Shown here piece after piece: positions 49,134 to 56,579 of a stretch of DNA of 64,000 bases. A model generated the notes under the pieces. It was not told where the DNA came from and searched no databases. It saw only the letters and a program-made list of their open reading frames with translations. The DNA lies in the NCBI RefSeq assembly GCF_039537665.1, contig NZ_BAABAY010000002.1, forward strand, positions 248,001 through 312,000. Direction: 5' to 3'. Positions within the stretch are counted from its first letter, which is position 1. Each line of letters opens with the position of its first letter. The stretch comes from Gaetbulibacter_A aestuarii (lineage in GTDB: Bacteria; Bacteroidota; Bacteroidia; Flavobacteriales; Flavobacteriaceae). The position numbers and the translations under genes are program-made.

Positions 49134-51010
49134 GAATCTTGCCAGTTGGTATGATAATGTTTTGAATTTTGAACGTCGTTGCGTTGGTAGGTGTGGGCTC
49201 CGAAATAATCACGCTGCGCCTGAATGAGATTGGCTGATAAGTTTTCCGAAGTCAATGAAATCCAGTAATGATAAGCCTGGTAAAAACAATCAACCGGAAC
49301 GCGGTTTTCCAAACCATTTTGGATTAATGTTACCATTACCGATTCCCGAGATTTAAGAGCTTCAAATACAACGTCATTTTTTAACAAGTCATCACCGGTT
49401 TCAAACCACTTGGATAGATTCACCATTAATTCTGATTGAATGATGCAACCTCCGGTCCAAATTCGCGCTAATTCTGACAGGTTAATATTCCAATGGTATA
49501 AAATACTCGCTTCTTTGATCAATTCAAAACCCTGATAATGATTTACCAAACGTGCAAAGTAATAAGCGTTTTTCAAGCTTACTAAATCAGGTTTTTGGAA
49601 AGCTTCACTTTGAGGTCCCAGGCGCTTAGAAAGAGCCACTCGTTTTTCTTTGAAAGCTGAGATATATCGTGAAAACACTGCTGAGGTCATCATAGTTGTT
49701 GGTTGTCCTAAATCCAGGGCCGTTTCACTGGACCAGCTGCCGGTCCCTTTATTCCCTGCCTTGTCTAAAATATGGTCTAATAAATAACCCGCTCCATCTT
49801 TTTTTAAAAGTATGCTTTTAGTGATATCCAGCAAGAAACTTTCGTGTTCCGTTTTTTGCCATTCTGAAAATAAAGCAGAGATGGCCTCATTATCCATACC
49901 AAGGCGAAGTAATGCATAGAGTTCTGCCAGTAATTGCATTTCAGCATATTCTATTCCGTTATGAATCATTTTTACAAAATGACCGGCACCGTTATTGCCA
50001 ACATGCGTACAGCAAGGACCGTTGTTTTTATCTTTTGCAGCAATAGCCTCGAGAATTACTTGAACCTGTTTATAGGCTTCAGGAGAGCCACCGGGCATTA
50101 AGGACGGTCCGTTTCTGGCGCCTTGTTCACCGCCTGAAATACCGCAACCAATAAAATGGATACCTGCCTTTTCCAAAGAATCAAAACGGCTTTGCGTGTC
50201 TTTAAAATAAGAGTTGCCACCATCGATAATAATATCTCCCGGATCGAGTAGGGGTTGAAGTTGTGCAATAACAGCATCAACCGGTGCTCCCGACTTAATC
50301 ATGATCAGAATTTTTCTGGGAGATTCCAGCGATTGCGTAAACGCTTTTAAATCTGTAAAACCGGAAATGGAATCAAATGTTTCCGGATCTTTTATGAAAT
50401 CATTTACAACGTCTGCCTCGTCACCTTCGGAACGATTAAAAACTGAAAGGGAAAACCCTTTTTCAGCAATGTTCAAACTCAGGCTTTTACCCATGACACC
50501 TAAACCAATAATTCCAAATTCTGATGTATTCATACTAAAGAATTTTGATGTGATCTGACCTACAATAGCCTCAACTGATGCTTCAGAAGAAAGATGTAAA
50601 CCATAATCAGGTGGTTCCAAAGTATCGTATTGAGATTGCAACATTTCGGATTTCATATAATGACCCGAGCGGGACTCTAAACGTGATTGGATCACCTCAA
50701 AAGGGGCGTTTAAATACACCCAATGGATATTTTTTTCTTTTGAACTTAATAATTTTCGATAGGATTCTTTTAATGCGGAACATCCTAAAATGGCTCCGCC
50801 TTCTTTTTCCCAGATAGCGATTTGATCTGCTAAGGTTTTCAACCAGGGTTCGCGATCGCGATCATTCAGGGGAATGTTGTGTTTCATTTTTTCAATGTTC
50901 TCCTGAGGATGAAAATCATCTGCATCAAAAAATGGAATACCGGTTTTTTCCGAAAGGGTTTTACCCACTGTCGTTTTTCCGCAACCGCTAACACCCATAA
51001 TGATGATCAT
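49130..51010 (-). CDS. Fused gluconokinase / 6-phosphogluconate dehydrogenase
   Basis: One 626-residue protein joins two successive enzymes. Residues 1-157 are a GntK-type gluconokinase with P-loop GVSGCGKTT (6-14) and DADDFHP; residues about 160-626 are a full 6-phosphogluconate dehydrogenase with GLGVMG (169-174), SGGEQGARNGPSLMPGG (292-308), catalytic K347 and N351 (KMIHNGIEY), and RDYFGAHTY near the end. The fusion would convert gluconate to ribulose 5-phosphate. The NADP loop reads NRSEGDE where E. coli has NRSREKT, losing basic residues. Met160 could be an internal start for the dehydrogenase alone. Confidence 0.93.
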   Translation of the reverse strand: MIIIMGVSGCGKTTVGKTLSEKTGIPFFDADDFHPQENIEKMKHNIPLNDRDREPWLKTLADQIAIWEKEGGAILGCSALKESYRKLLSSKEKNIHWVYLNAPFEVIQSRLESRSGHYMKSEMLQSQYDTLEPPDYGLHLSSEASVEAIVGQITSKFFSMNTSEFGIIGLGVMGKSLSLNIAEKGFSLSVFNRSEGDEADVVNDFIKDPETFDSISGFTDLKAFTQSLESPRKILIMIKSGAPVDAVIAQLQPLLDPGDIIIDGGNSYFKDTQSRFDSLEKAGIHFIGCGISGGEQGARNGPSLMPGGSPEAYKQVQVILEAIAAKDKNNGPCCTHVGNNGAGHFVKMIHNGIEYAEMQLLAELYALLRLGMDNEAISALFSEWQKTEHESFLLDITKSILLKKDGAGYLLDHILDKAGNKGTGSWSSETALDLGQPTTMMTSAVFSRYISAFKEKRVALSKRLGPQSEAFQKPDLVSLKNAYYFARLVNHYQGFELIKEASILYHWNINLSELARIWTGGCIIQSELMVNLSKWFETGDDLLKNDVVFEALKSRESVMVTLIQNGLENRVPVDCFYQAYHYWISLTSENLSANLIQAQRDYFGAHTYQRNDVQNSKHYHTNWQDS

Positions 51011-51048
51011 TCAAAAAATATTATGAAACCTCTTTAAATGTAATAAAA

Positions 51049-51075
51049 AAAATCCCGATAAAACTATCGGGATTT
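51049..51075 (-). terminator. Terminator after secA
   Basis: On the minus strand, stem AAATCCCGATA/TATCGGGATTT with a 4-nt loop and eight T, 50 bp behind the secA stop codon. The gluconate operon starts 39 bp further, so it needs its own promoter there. Confidence 0.85.
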
Positions 51076-51124
51076 CTAATTTATTGATTCACAGTCGCAT
51101 GCTAAAATGCAACTTTTTCATCAC

Positions 51125-54100
51125 TTATTCATCTTCTACCAAAACCCAGTCGCCTTTATCAATTAAAGGTTGTGCTTGTTTGTATTTCAAGGTCTTGTTT
51201 TCACCATTCATAACGTGTTTTATGGTCACACGGTCATTTCGACCAATTTTTGGACGATCTCTCACAATGGTTTCCACAATTTCCTGTTGACGCTGTCTGT
51301 TACCGGCAGCACGGTTTTGAGCAGAACGTTCATCTAAATTAGGAATTTCATCCTTCTGGATTTTTAGATTTTCTTTTCTACGTGTTTGGCGTGCTTCCTG
51401 AATGGTATTCTGGGTTTCCTGAGGTAATTCACCTTTAAATAAGAAGGCGATCACATCTTTATTCACCTGATCGATCATCGATTTGAACAATTCAAAGGCT
51501 TCGAACTTATAGATCAATAAGGGATCTTTTTGCTCGTGTACCGCTAATTGCACAGATTGTTTTAATTCGTCCATTTTACGCAAATGCGTTTTCCAGGCAT
51601 CATCAATAATAGCTAGTGCGATATTCTTTTCGAAATCCGTTATCAGCTGCTTACCATTGGTGTTATATGCTTTTTCCAGATCGGTAACCACATTCAGGGT
51701 TTTCACACCGTCTGTAAATGGCACTACGATTCGTTTGAACTTATCGCGCTGATTTTCATAAACGTTCTTGATCACAGGGAAAGCCAGATCTGCATTACGT
51801 GTCATTTTATCCTTATAATGCGCAAAGGCCGCTTTATATACTTTAGCAGTTAATTCCTGTTCTGATAATTTATTGAATTCCTCCTCAGAAACCGGTGAGC
51901 TCATCGAGAAATAGCGGATTAATTCAAATTCGAAATTTTTATAATCTCCTGCACCTTTATTAGTTTCTGCAATACCCTCAGAGGTATCGAATATCATATT
52001 GGCAAGATCTACTCTTAAACGTTCACCGTGTAAGGCATGGTGACGGCGCTTGTAAACTACCTCACGTTGCGCATTCATGACATCATCATATTCTAATAAA
52101 CGCTTACGTACACCAAAGTTGTTTTCCTCTACTTTTTTCTGAGCACGCTCAATAGATTTTGAGATCATGGAATGCTGGATCACTTCACCTTCTTTTAAGC
52201 CCATGCGGTCCATCATTTTAGCGATTCGTTCGCTACCAAATAAACGCATCAGGTTATCTTCAAGTGAAACATAGAACTGCGAACTTCCCGGGTCTCCCTG
52301 ACGTCCTGCACGACCACGTAACTGGCGGTCTACACGACGGGAATCATGACGCTCTGTACCAACAATAGCTAAACCACCGGCTGCAATCACTTCCTTGGAA
52401 AGTTTAATATCCGTACCACGACCCGCCATATTCGTTGCAATGGTTACCTGTCCGGGCTGGCCGGCTTCAGCAACAATATTCGCCTCACGTTTGTGTTGTT
52501 TCGCGTTCAAAACGTTGTGATCTATTTTTCGAATGTTAAGCATTTTGCTCAACAACTCCGAAATTTCAACGGAGGTCGTACCGATCAATACCGGACGACC
52601 GGCTTGCGATAATTTTGTAACCTCGTCAATTACGGCATTGTATTTTTCGCGTTTTGTTTTATAAACTAGATCATCGCGGTCATCACGGGCAATTGGGCGA
52701 TTGGTTGGTATTTCAACCACATCCAATTCGTAAATTTCCCAGAATTCTCCGGCTTCTGTAACCGCTGTACCCGTCATACCGGATAATTTGCGGTACATTC
52801 TAAAGTAATTCTGTAACGTTACTGTGGCGAAAGTTTGCGTAGCATCTTCAATTTTTACATTTTCCTTAGCCTCGATTGCCTGGTGTAAACCGTCACTATA
52901 ACGACGACCATCCATAATACGACCGGTTTGTTCATCTACGATCATGACCTTATTATCTATGACCACATATTGCGTATCTTTTTCAAATAAGGCATAGGCT
53001 TTAAGTAATTGGTTCAGGGTGTGAATTCGTTCTGATTTCACGCCAAACTCCTTGAATAATTCTTCTTTCTTATTAGCTTCTTCTTCAGAAGATAAATTTT
53101 CCTTTTCAATTTTAGCGATCTCCACACCGATTTCAGGCATCACGAAGAAGTTCGGATCATCTTTACCGGATAAATATTCAACACCTTTATCCGTGAGCTC
53201 GATCTGATTGTTCTTTTCATCAATTACATAGTACAACTCCGCATCAACCTTTGGCATTTCGCGGTTGTTATCCTGCATGTAATAGTTCTCAGTTTTTTGA
53301 AGTAACTGCTTAACACCTTCTTCAGATAAGAACTTAATAAGAGCTTTGTTTTTAGGAATACCCCGGAATACTCGTAATAATTTAAATCCACCCTCTTTGG
53401 TATCGCCCTCAGCAATTAATTTTTTCGCTTCGGCCAGTACCCCGGTAAGATATTTACGTTGCACGGCTACGATATCGTCAACCTTAGGTTTTAGTTCGTT
53501 AAATTCATGGTGATCCCCTTTTGGAATAGGACCGGAAATAATCAACGGCGTACGAGCGTCATCGATTAATACGGAATCCACCTCATCCACAATGGCGTAA
53601 TGGTGCGGACGCTGCACCAGATCATCCGGCGCATGCGCCATGTTGTCTCTTAGGTAATCAAAACCAAATTCGTTGTTGGTTCCGTAGGTAATATCAGCAT
53701 TGTAAGCTTTTTTGCGTGCAGCCGAGTTGGGTTGGTGGTAATCAATACAGTCTACACTCAAACCGTGGAACTCAAATAACGGAGCCATCCAGGCACTATC
53801 TCGTTTTGCTAAGTAATCGTTTACAGTTACCAAATGCACCCCTTTTCCGGCAAGGGCGTTCAGATATACAGGTAAAGTGGCTACCAGCGTTTTACCTTCA
53901 CCCGTTTGCATCTCGGCAATTTTTCCTTGATGTAAAGCAATACCACCAATTAACTGCACATCGTAGTGCACCATGTCCCAGGTAATAGGTTTTCCGGCGG
54001 CATCCCAGGAATTGGCCCAAATGGCTTTATCACCTTCCAGAGTGATATAATCTTTTTCCCCGGAAAAACTACGGTCGGTTTCGTTGGCCGTAACCTCAAT

Positions 54101-54484
54101 AGAGGTGTTGTTTACAAAGCGTTTTGCAGTTTCTTTCATTACTGCAAAAGCTTCAGGTAGTATATCGTTTAAAACGCCTTCAGTAATCTCGTAGGCATCA
54201 TCTCTCAGTTTGTCAATTTCTTCGTAATATTCCTCACGTTCATCAATATCTTCAGTGGCATCAGCGCGTTGTAATAAGTCGGCTATTTTAGCATCAATCT
54301 CGGCATTTGCTTCAGCTATTTTCGCTTTAAATTCAGCCGTTTTTGCTCGTAATTCGTCATGCGACAAGCCTTCCAGAGAGGCTTCAAAAGCTTTAATTTC
54401 ATTAACTAGAGGGGAAAGTGCTTTTACGTCTTGTTTAGATTTATCGCCAACAAATACTTTCAATACAGAATCTAAAAAACTCAT
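51125..54484 (-). CDS. secA: Preprotein translocase ATPase SecA
   Basis: Motor ATPase driving proteins through SecYEG. At 1,119 residues it is about 220 longer than E. coli SecA, as usual for Bacteroidota, the extra length lying in inserts of the DEAD motor and the helical scaffold. Walker A is in MQTGEGKTLVATLP, Walker B gives VDEVDSVL, and GRAGRQGDPGSSQFY marks the second motor domain. The C-terminus ends in KGDWVLVEDE and has no CxCxSG zinc motif, so binding to SecB through that motif is not expected. Confidence 0.97.
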   Translation of the reverse strand: MSFLDSVLKVFVGDKSKQDVKALSPLVNEIKAFEASLEGLSHDELRAKTAEFKAKIAEANAEIDAKIADLLQRADATEDIDEREEYYEEIDKLRDDAYEITEGVLNDILPEAFAVMKETAKRFVNNTSIEVTANETDRSFSGEKDYITLEGDKAIWANSWDAAGKPITWDMVHYDVQLIGGIALHQGKIAEMQTGEGKTLVATLPVYLNALAGKGVHLVTVNDYLAKRDSAWMAPLFEFHGLSVDCIDYHQPNSAARKKAYNADITYGTNNEFGFDYLRDNMAHAPDDLVQRPHHYAIVDEVDSVLIDDARTPLIISGPIPKGDHHEFNELKPKVDDIVAVQRKYLTGVLAEAKKLIAEGDTKEGGFKLLRVFRGIPKNKALIKFLSEEGVKQLLQKTENYYMQDNNREMPKVDAELYYVIDEKNNQIELTDKGVEYLSGKDDPNFFVMPEIGVEIAKIEKENLSSEEEANKKEELFKEFGVKSERIHTLNQLLKAYALFEKDTQYVVIDNKVMIVDEQTGRIMDGRRYSDGLHQAIEAKENVKIEDATQTFATVTLQNYFRMYRKLSGMTGTAVTEAGEFWEIYELDVVEIPTNRPIARDDRDDLVYKTKREKYNAVIDEVTKLSQAGRPVLIGTTSVEISELLSKMLNIRKIDHNVLNAKQHKREANIVAEAGQPGQVTIATNMAGRGTDIKLSKEVIAAGGLAIVGTERHDSRRVDRQLRGRAGRQGDPGSSQFYVSLEDNLMRLFGSERIAKMMDRMGLKEGEVIQHSMISKSIERAQKKVEENNFGVRKRLLEYDDVMNAQREVVYKRRHHALHGERLRVDLANMIFDTSEGIAETNKGAGDYKNFEFELIRYFSMSSPVSEEEFNKLSEQELTAKVYKAAFAHYKDKMTRNADLAFPVIKNVYENQRDKFKRIVVPFTDGVKTLNVVTDLEKAYNTNGKQLITDFEKNIALAIIDDAWKTHLRKMDELKQSVQLAVHEQKDPLLIYKFEAFELFKSMIDQVNKDVIAFLFKGELPQETQNTIQEARQTRRKENLKIQKDEIPNLDERSAQNRAAGNRQRQQEIVETIVRDRPKIGRNDRVTIKHVMNGENKTLKYKQAQPLIDKGDWVLVEDE

Positions 54485-54610
54485 GTGTTTTTGTTTTAAA
54501 AGGTTTGTTTGTAAGTCTTAAAACAAACCCGTTATTTATGGTTTATTTTTTATGCAGTGTTAAGTGGTATCAAAGATACATTATGAAATGTACTATTTAA
54601 AGATTAAGAC

Positions 54611-54639
54611 AAAAAAAAAGCCTCAAATCGAGACTTTTT
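54611..54639 (-). terminator. Terminator of the DUF2795 gene
   Basis: On the minus strand, stem AAAGTCTC/GAGGCTTT (one U-G pair) with a 5-nt loop and a run of nine T, starting 19 bp behind the DUF2795 stop codon. Confidence 0.75.
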
Positions 54640-54657
54640 AACTATTCTTTATGCTTT

Positions 54658-54879
54658 CTAATATTCATCTTCATTCCAGAGGTAATCCTCGTCGGTTGGA
54701 TAATCAGACCAGATTTCTTCAATCGAATCATAAGAATCACCTTCATCCTCAATCGACTGTAAATTCTCAACAACCTCTAAAGGCGCCCCCGTTCTAATCG
54801 CGTAATCTATCAATTCATCCTTCGTCGCTGGCCAGGGTGCATCACTTAAATATGATGCTAATTCTAAAGTCCAATACAT
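54658..54879 (-). CDS. DUF2795 domain-containing protein
   Basis: Acidic 73-residue protein matching the DUF2795 family, nearly invariant in Flavobacteriia: MYWTLELASYLSDAPWPA at the start, then ELIDYAIRTGAPLEVVENLQ and a very acidic C-terminus rich in Asp, Glu and Tyr. Function unknown; the helical core and acidic tail suggest a small cytoplasmic binding protein. It has a well-formed promoter and a terminator of its own. Confidence 0.92.
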   Translation of the reverse strand: MYWTLELASYLSDAPWPATKDELIDYAIRTGAPLEVVENLQSIEDEGDSYDSIEEIWSDYPTDEDYLWNEDEY

Positions 54880-54903
54880 AACTTATAGGTTTTAAATTTC
54901 CTG

Positions 54904-54933
54904 CAAAAATATATTTTTAAGGCAAACCACCAA
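54904..54933 (-). promoter_or_regulatory. Promoter of the DUF2795 gene
   Basis: On the minus strand TTG (54931-54933) and TATTTTTG (54904-54911) are separated by exactly 19 bp, 24 bp before the ATG. Confidence 0.7.
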
Positions 54934-55024
54934 GAAAAAAATGAAATATTTATCAATAATCTTAAGAACCTCCGTTTTAACACGCTAAACCTTTGAAATT
55001 AAGGGAACTCTACGCTTTATTTTT

Positions 55025-55087
55025 GGGCGTTACCCTGCGGGTCGGGCTTTTCGCGCTACACGGTAGCTAGCTTCAATCCCTAACGCG
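55025..55087. repeat. GC-rich dispersed palindromic repeat, copy 2
   Basis: A 63-bp second copy of the block at 39016-39098, in the same orientation. The first 27 bp are identical and the ends again are GCGTTA and TAACGC in inverted orientation; the middle differs and is 20 bp shorter (TTCGCGCTACACGGTAGC). It lies between DUF2795 and the cobalamin adenosyltransferase gene, 22 bp from the latter's stop codon. Confidence 0.8.
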
Positions 55088-55109
55088 GCTTCCAGTTTCT
55101 CCTTAAAAT

Positions 55110-55682
55110 TTATTTTTTCTCAGGAATCCACTTAACTTCATCAGCTTGCAAGTCTTTAGACAACTTCCGTGCCAACACAAAAAGGTAGTCAGAAAGGCGG
55201 TTTAAGTACTTCAAAGCATTCGCTTCAAAGGGTTCTAATTCGAAGAGTGCCACAGCTAAACGTTCGGCTCTACGGCACACACAGCGGGCAATGTGACAGA
55301 ATGACACCGTTTGATGGCCACCCGGTAAAACGAAGTGCGTCATTTCAGGAAGTTCGGCGTTCATGGTGTCCATTTCGGTTTCCAATCGCTCAATATCTGC
55401 AGCAGAGATCTTTTCAATATTCAAACGTTCTTTACCATTTTTTAATACCGCTTTTTCAGGATCGGTAGCCATAATGGCTCCTATGGTAAATAATTTATTT
55501 TGAACCTCAATTAGAACATCCTTGTAATCGTTATTTATTTCCTGATCGCGTAATAAACCCAGATGGGAGTTTAGTTCGTCCAAGGTACCGTAACTTTCGA
55601 TCCGGATATGATGTTTTGAAACGCGTGTTCCACCAAATAAAGCTGTGGTTCCGGCGTCTCCTGTTTTTGTATATACTTTCAT
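55110..55682 (-). CDS. Cob(I)alamin adenosyltransferase, PduO type
   Basis: Transfers the adenosyl group of ATP to cob(I)alamin to make coenzyme B12, 190 residues. The ATP-binding N-terminus KVYTKTGDAGTTALFGG and the RCVCRRAER segment with the conserved arginine and glutamate are diagnostic of the PduO/MMAB type. No cobalamin riboswitch or B12 synthesis gene is nearby, so it is likely to serve salvage, for example for methylmalonyl-CoA mutase or ribonucleotide reductase. Confidence 0.94.
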   Translation of the reverse strand: MKVYTKTGDAGTTALFGGTRVSKHHIRIESYGTLDELNSHLGLLRDQEINNDYKDVLIEVQNKLFTIGAIMATDPEKAVLKNGKERLNIEKISAADIERLETEMDTMNAELPEMTHFVLPGGHQTVSFCHIARCVCRRAERLAVALFELEPFEANALKYLNRLSDYLFVLARKLSKDLQADEVKWIPEKK

Positions 55683-55783
55683 GTTTTGTTATTCTTTTTC
55701 AGTCGCAATGTAATGATACTGCAAGGTAACGGTTTTTTGGAATATAATAAAGGCTGTTACCGTCATTGCAAGAATATCGATTT

Positions 55784-55877
55784 GTCATTCCCGCGGAGGT
55801 GGGAATCTCCTTCCTTCCAAAATTATGAACAAAGTGAAGCAAACTTTTTCATGGATTCTTGTCTTCGCAGGAAGGAC
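55784..55877. repeat. Palindromic intergenic element A
   Basis: A 94-bp unit with ends GTCATTCC and GGAAGGAC (7 of 8 inverted), each end forming its own hairpin: CATTCCCGC..GTGGGAATC on the left and GGATTCTTG..CGCAGGAA on the right. This is the GTCATTCCCGC type of palindromic unit found scattered in many bacterial genomes. A direct neighbour is element B. It lies upstream of the adenosyltransferase gene. Confidence 0.7.
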
Positions 55878-55905
55878 CATCCGGATGCAAAAACTCTAAT
55901 GGACC

Positions 55906-55988
55906 GTCATCGCGAGCGTGGCGAAGCAATCTGTCTCTTAATAATTCTATCCATGAGATTACCACGTCGCTATGCTCCTCGTAATGAC
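55906..55988. repeat. Palindromic intergenic element B
   Basis: An 83-bp unit with ends GTCATCGCGAG and CTCGTAATGAC (9 of 11 inverted) and inner blocks GAAGCAATCT and AGATTACCACGTCG. This is the GTCATTGCGAG..GAAGCAATC type of unit also widespread in bacteria. It ends 6 bp before the stop codon of the minus-strand methyltransferase-like gene, 28 bp after element A. No coding capacity for mobility. Confidence 0.7.
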
Positions 55989-55994
55989 AAAAAA

Positions 55995-56576
55995 TCAAAC
56001 CCGAATCCTAAAATGCTCCTTAACCTGCTCACCCCTAAAAAATACCAAGCCCCAAAAAAACAGATCAATCGTTACCCGCACCTTTTTATGGCGCTTTATG
56101 GTTTTCCAGACTGCAGAAAACTCAGGGTCATTATGAATATGATTAAAAATCCAAACGGTGTCATTCGTAGTAGTTTCCAGAAGATAAACCAAGGCCTTTA
56201 AATAATCGGCTTTATCCGAACTGTCAAAATAAATAAGGTCAAATGGTTTTCTAACTTCATAATCCGGCCAATCATGTTCTTCCAAGAGTTTTACCTCAGG
56301 TTGGGCTAACAAAATGGTTTTGTTAATAGCATCCTTTGTGCTACCAAAAATCACTACAGATTGTGGGTTAAAATACCGGACAATGCGATATAACAAGCGA
56401 CTTTTTTTTCTGGAAACTTTTCCCTTACGGATTTTATCTAAGGTCTTGTAGTCTGTATATTTCGTTTTATCATAAAAACATTTTGTAACCAGATTATACA
56501 CAAAAGGGGAGTGCACACCATGCTGATTCGTGGCCTTCAATAGAAATTTTATGTAGTGCCAGCTTTTAAGATTCAT
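55995..56576 (-). CDS. Degenerate class I methyltransferase-like protein
   Basis: Protein of 193 residues starting with the pattern QHGVHSPFVYNLVTKCFYD known from a group of Bacteroidota SAM-dependent methyltransferase-like proteins. The methyl-donor loop that should read GxGxG is replaced by VVIFGSTKDAIN, and only FDLIYFDSS, resembling motif IV, is clear. It is shorter than typical relatives. It may therefore no longer bind SAM. The gene is 3 bp from the ABC-F gene upstream, so it is co-transcribed with it, and its 3' end touches palindromic element B. Confidence 0.65.
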   Translation of the reverse strand: MNLKSWHYIKFLLKATNQHGVHSPFVYNLVTKCFYDKTKYTDYKTLDKIRKGKVSRKKSRLLYRIVRYFNPQSVVIFGSTKDAINKTILLAQPEVKLLEEHDWPDYEVRKPFDLIYFDSSDKADYLKALVYLLETTTNDTVWIFNHIHNDPEFSAVWKTIKRHKKVRVTIDLFFWGLVFFRGEQVKEHFRIRV

Positions 56577-56579
56577 TTT

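Noticed and set aside
55683..55783. Cobalamin riboswitch upstream of the adenosyltransferase gene
   Set aside because: No B12-box-like sequence or long structured leader was seen; the gap is occupied by palindromic elements.
55686..56201. Plus-strand open frame of 171 codons
   Set aside because: It runs through palindromic elements A and B and antisense into the methyltransferase-like gene; composition and lack of any family match mark it as an artefact of repeat sequence.
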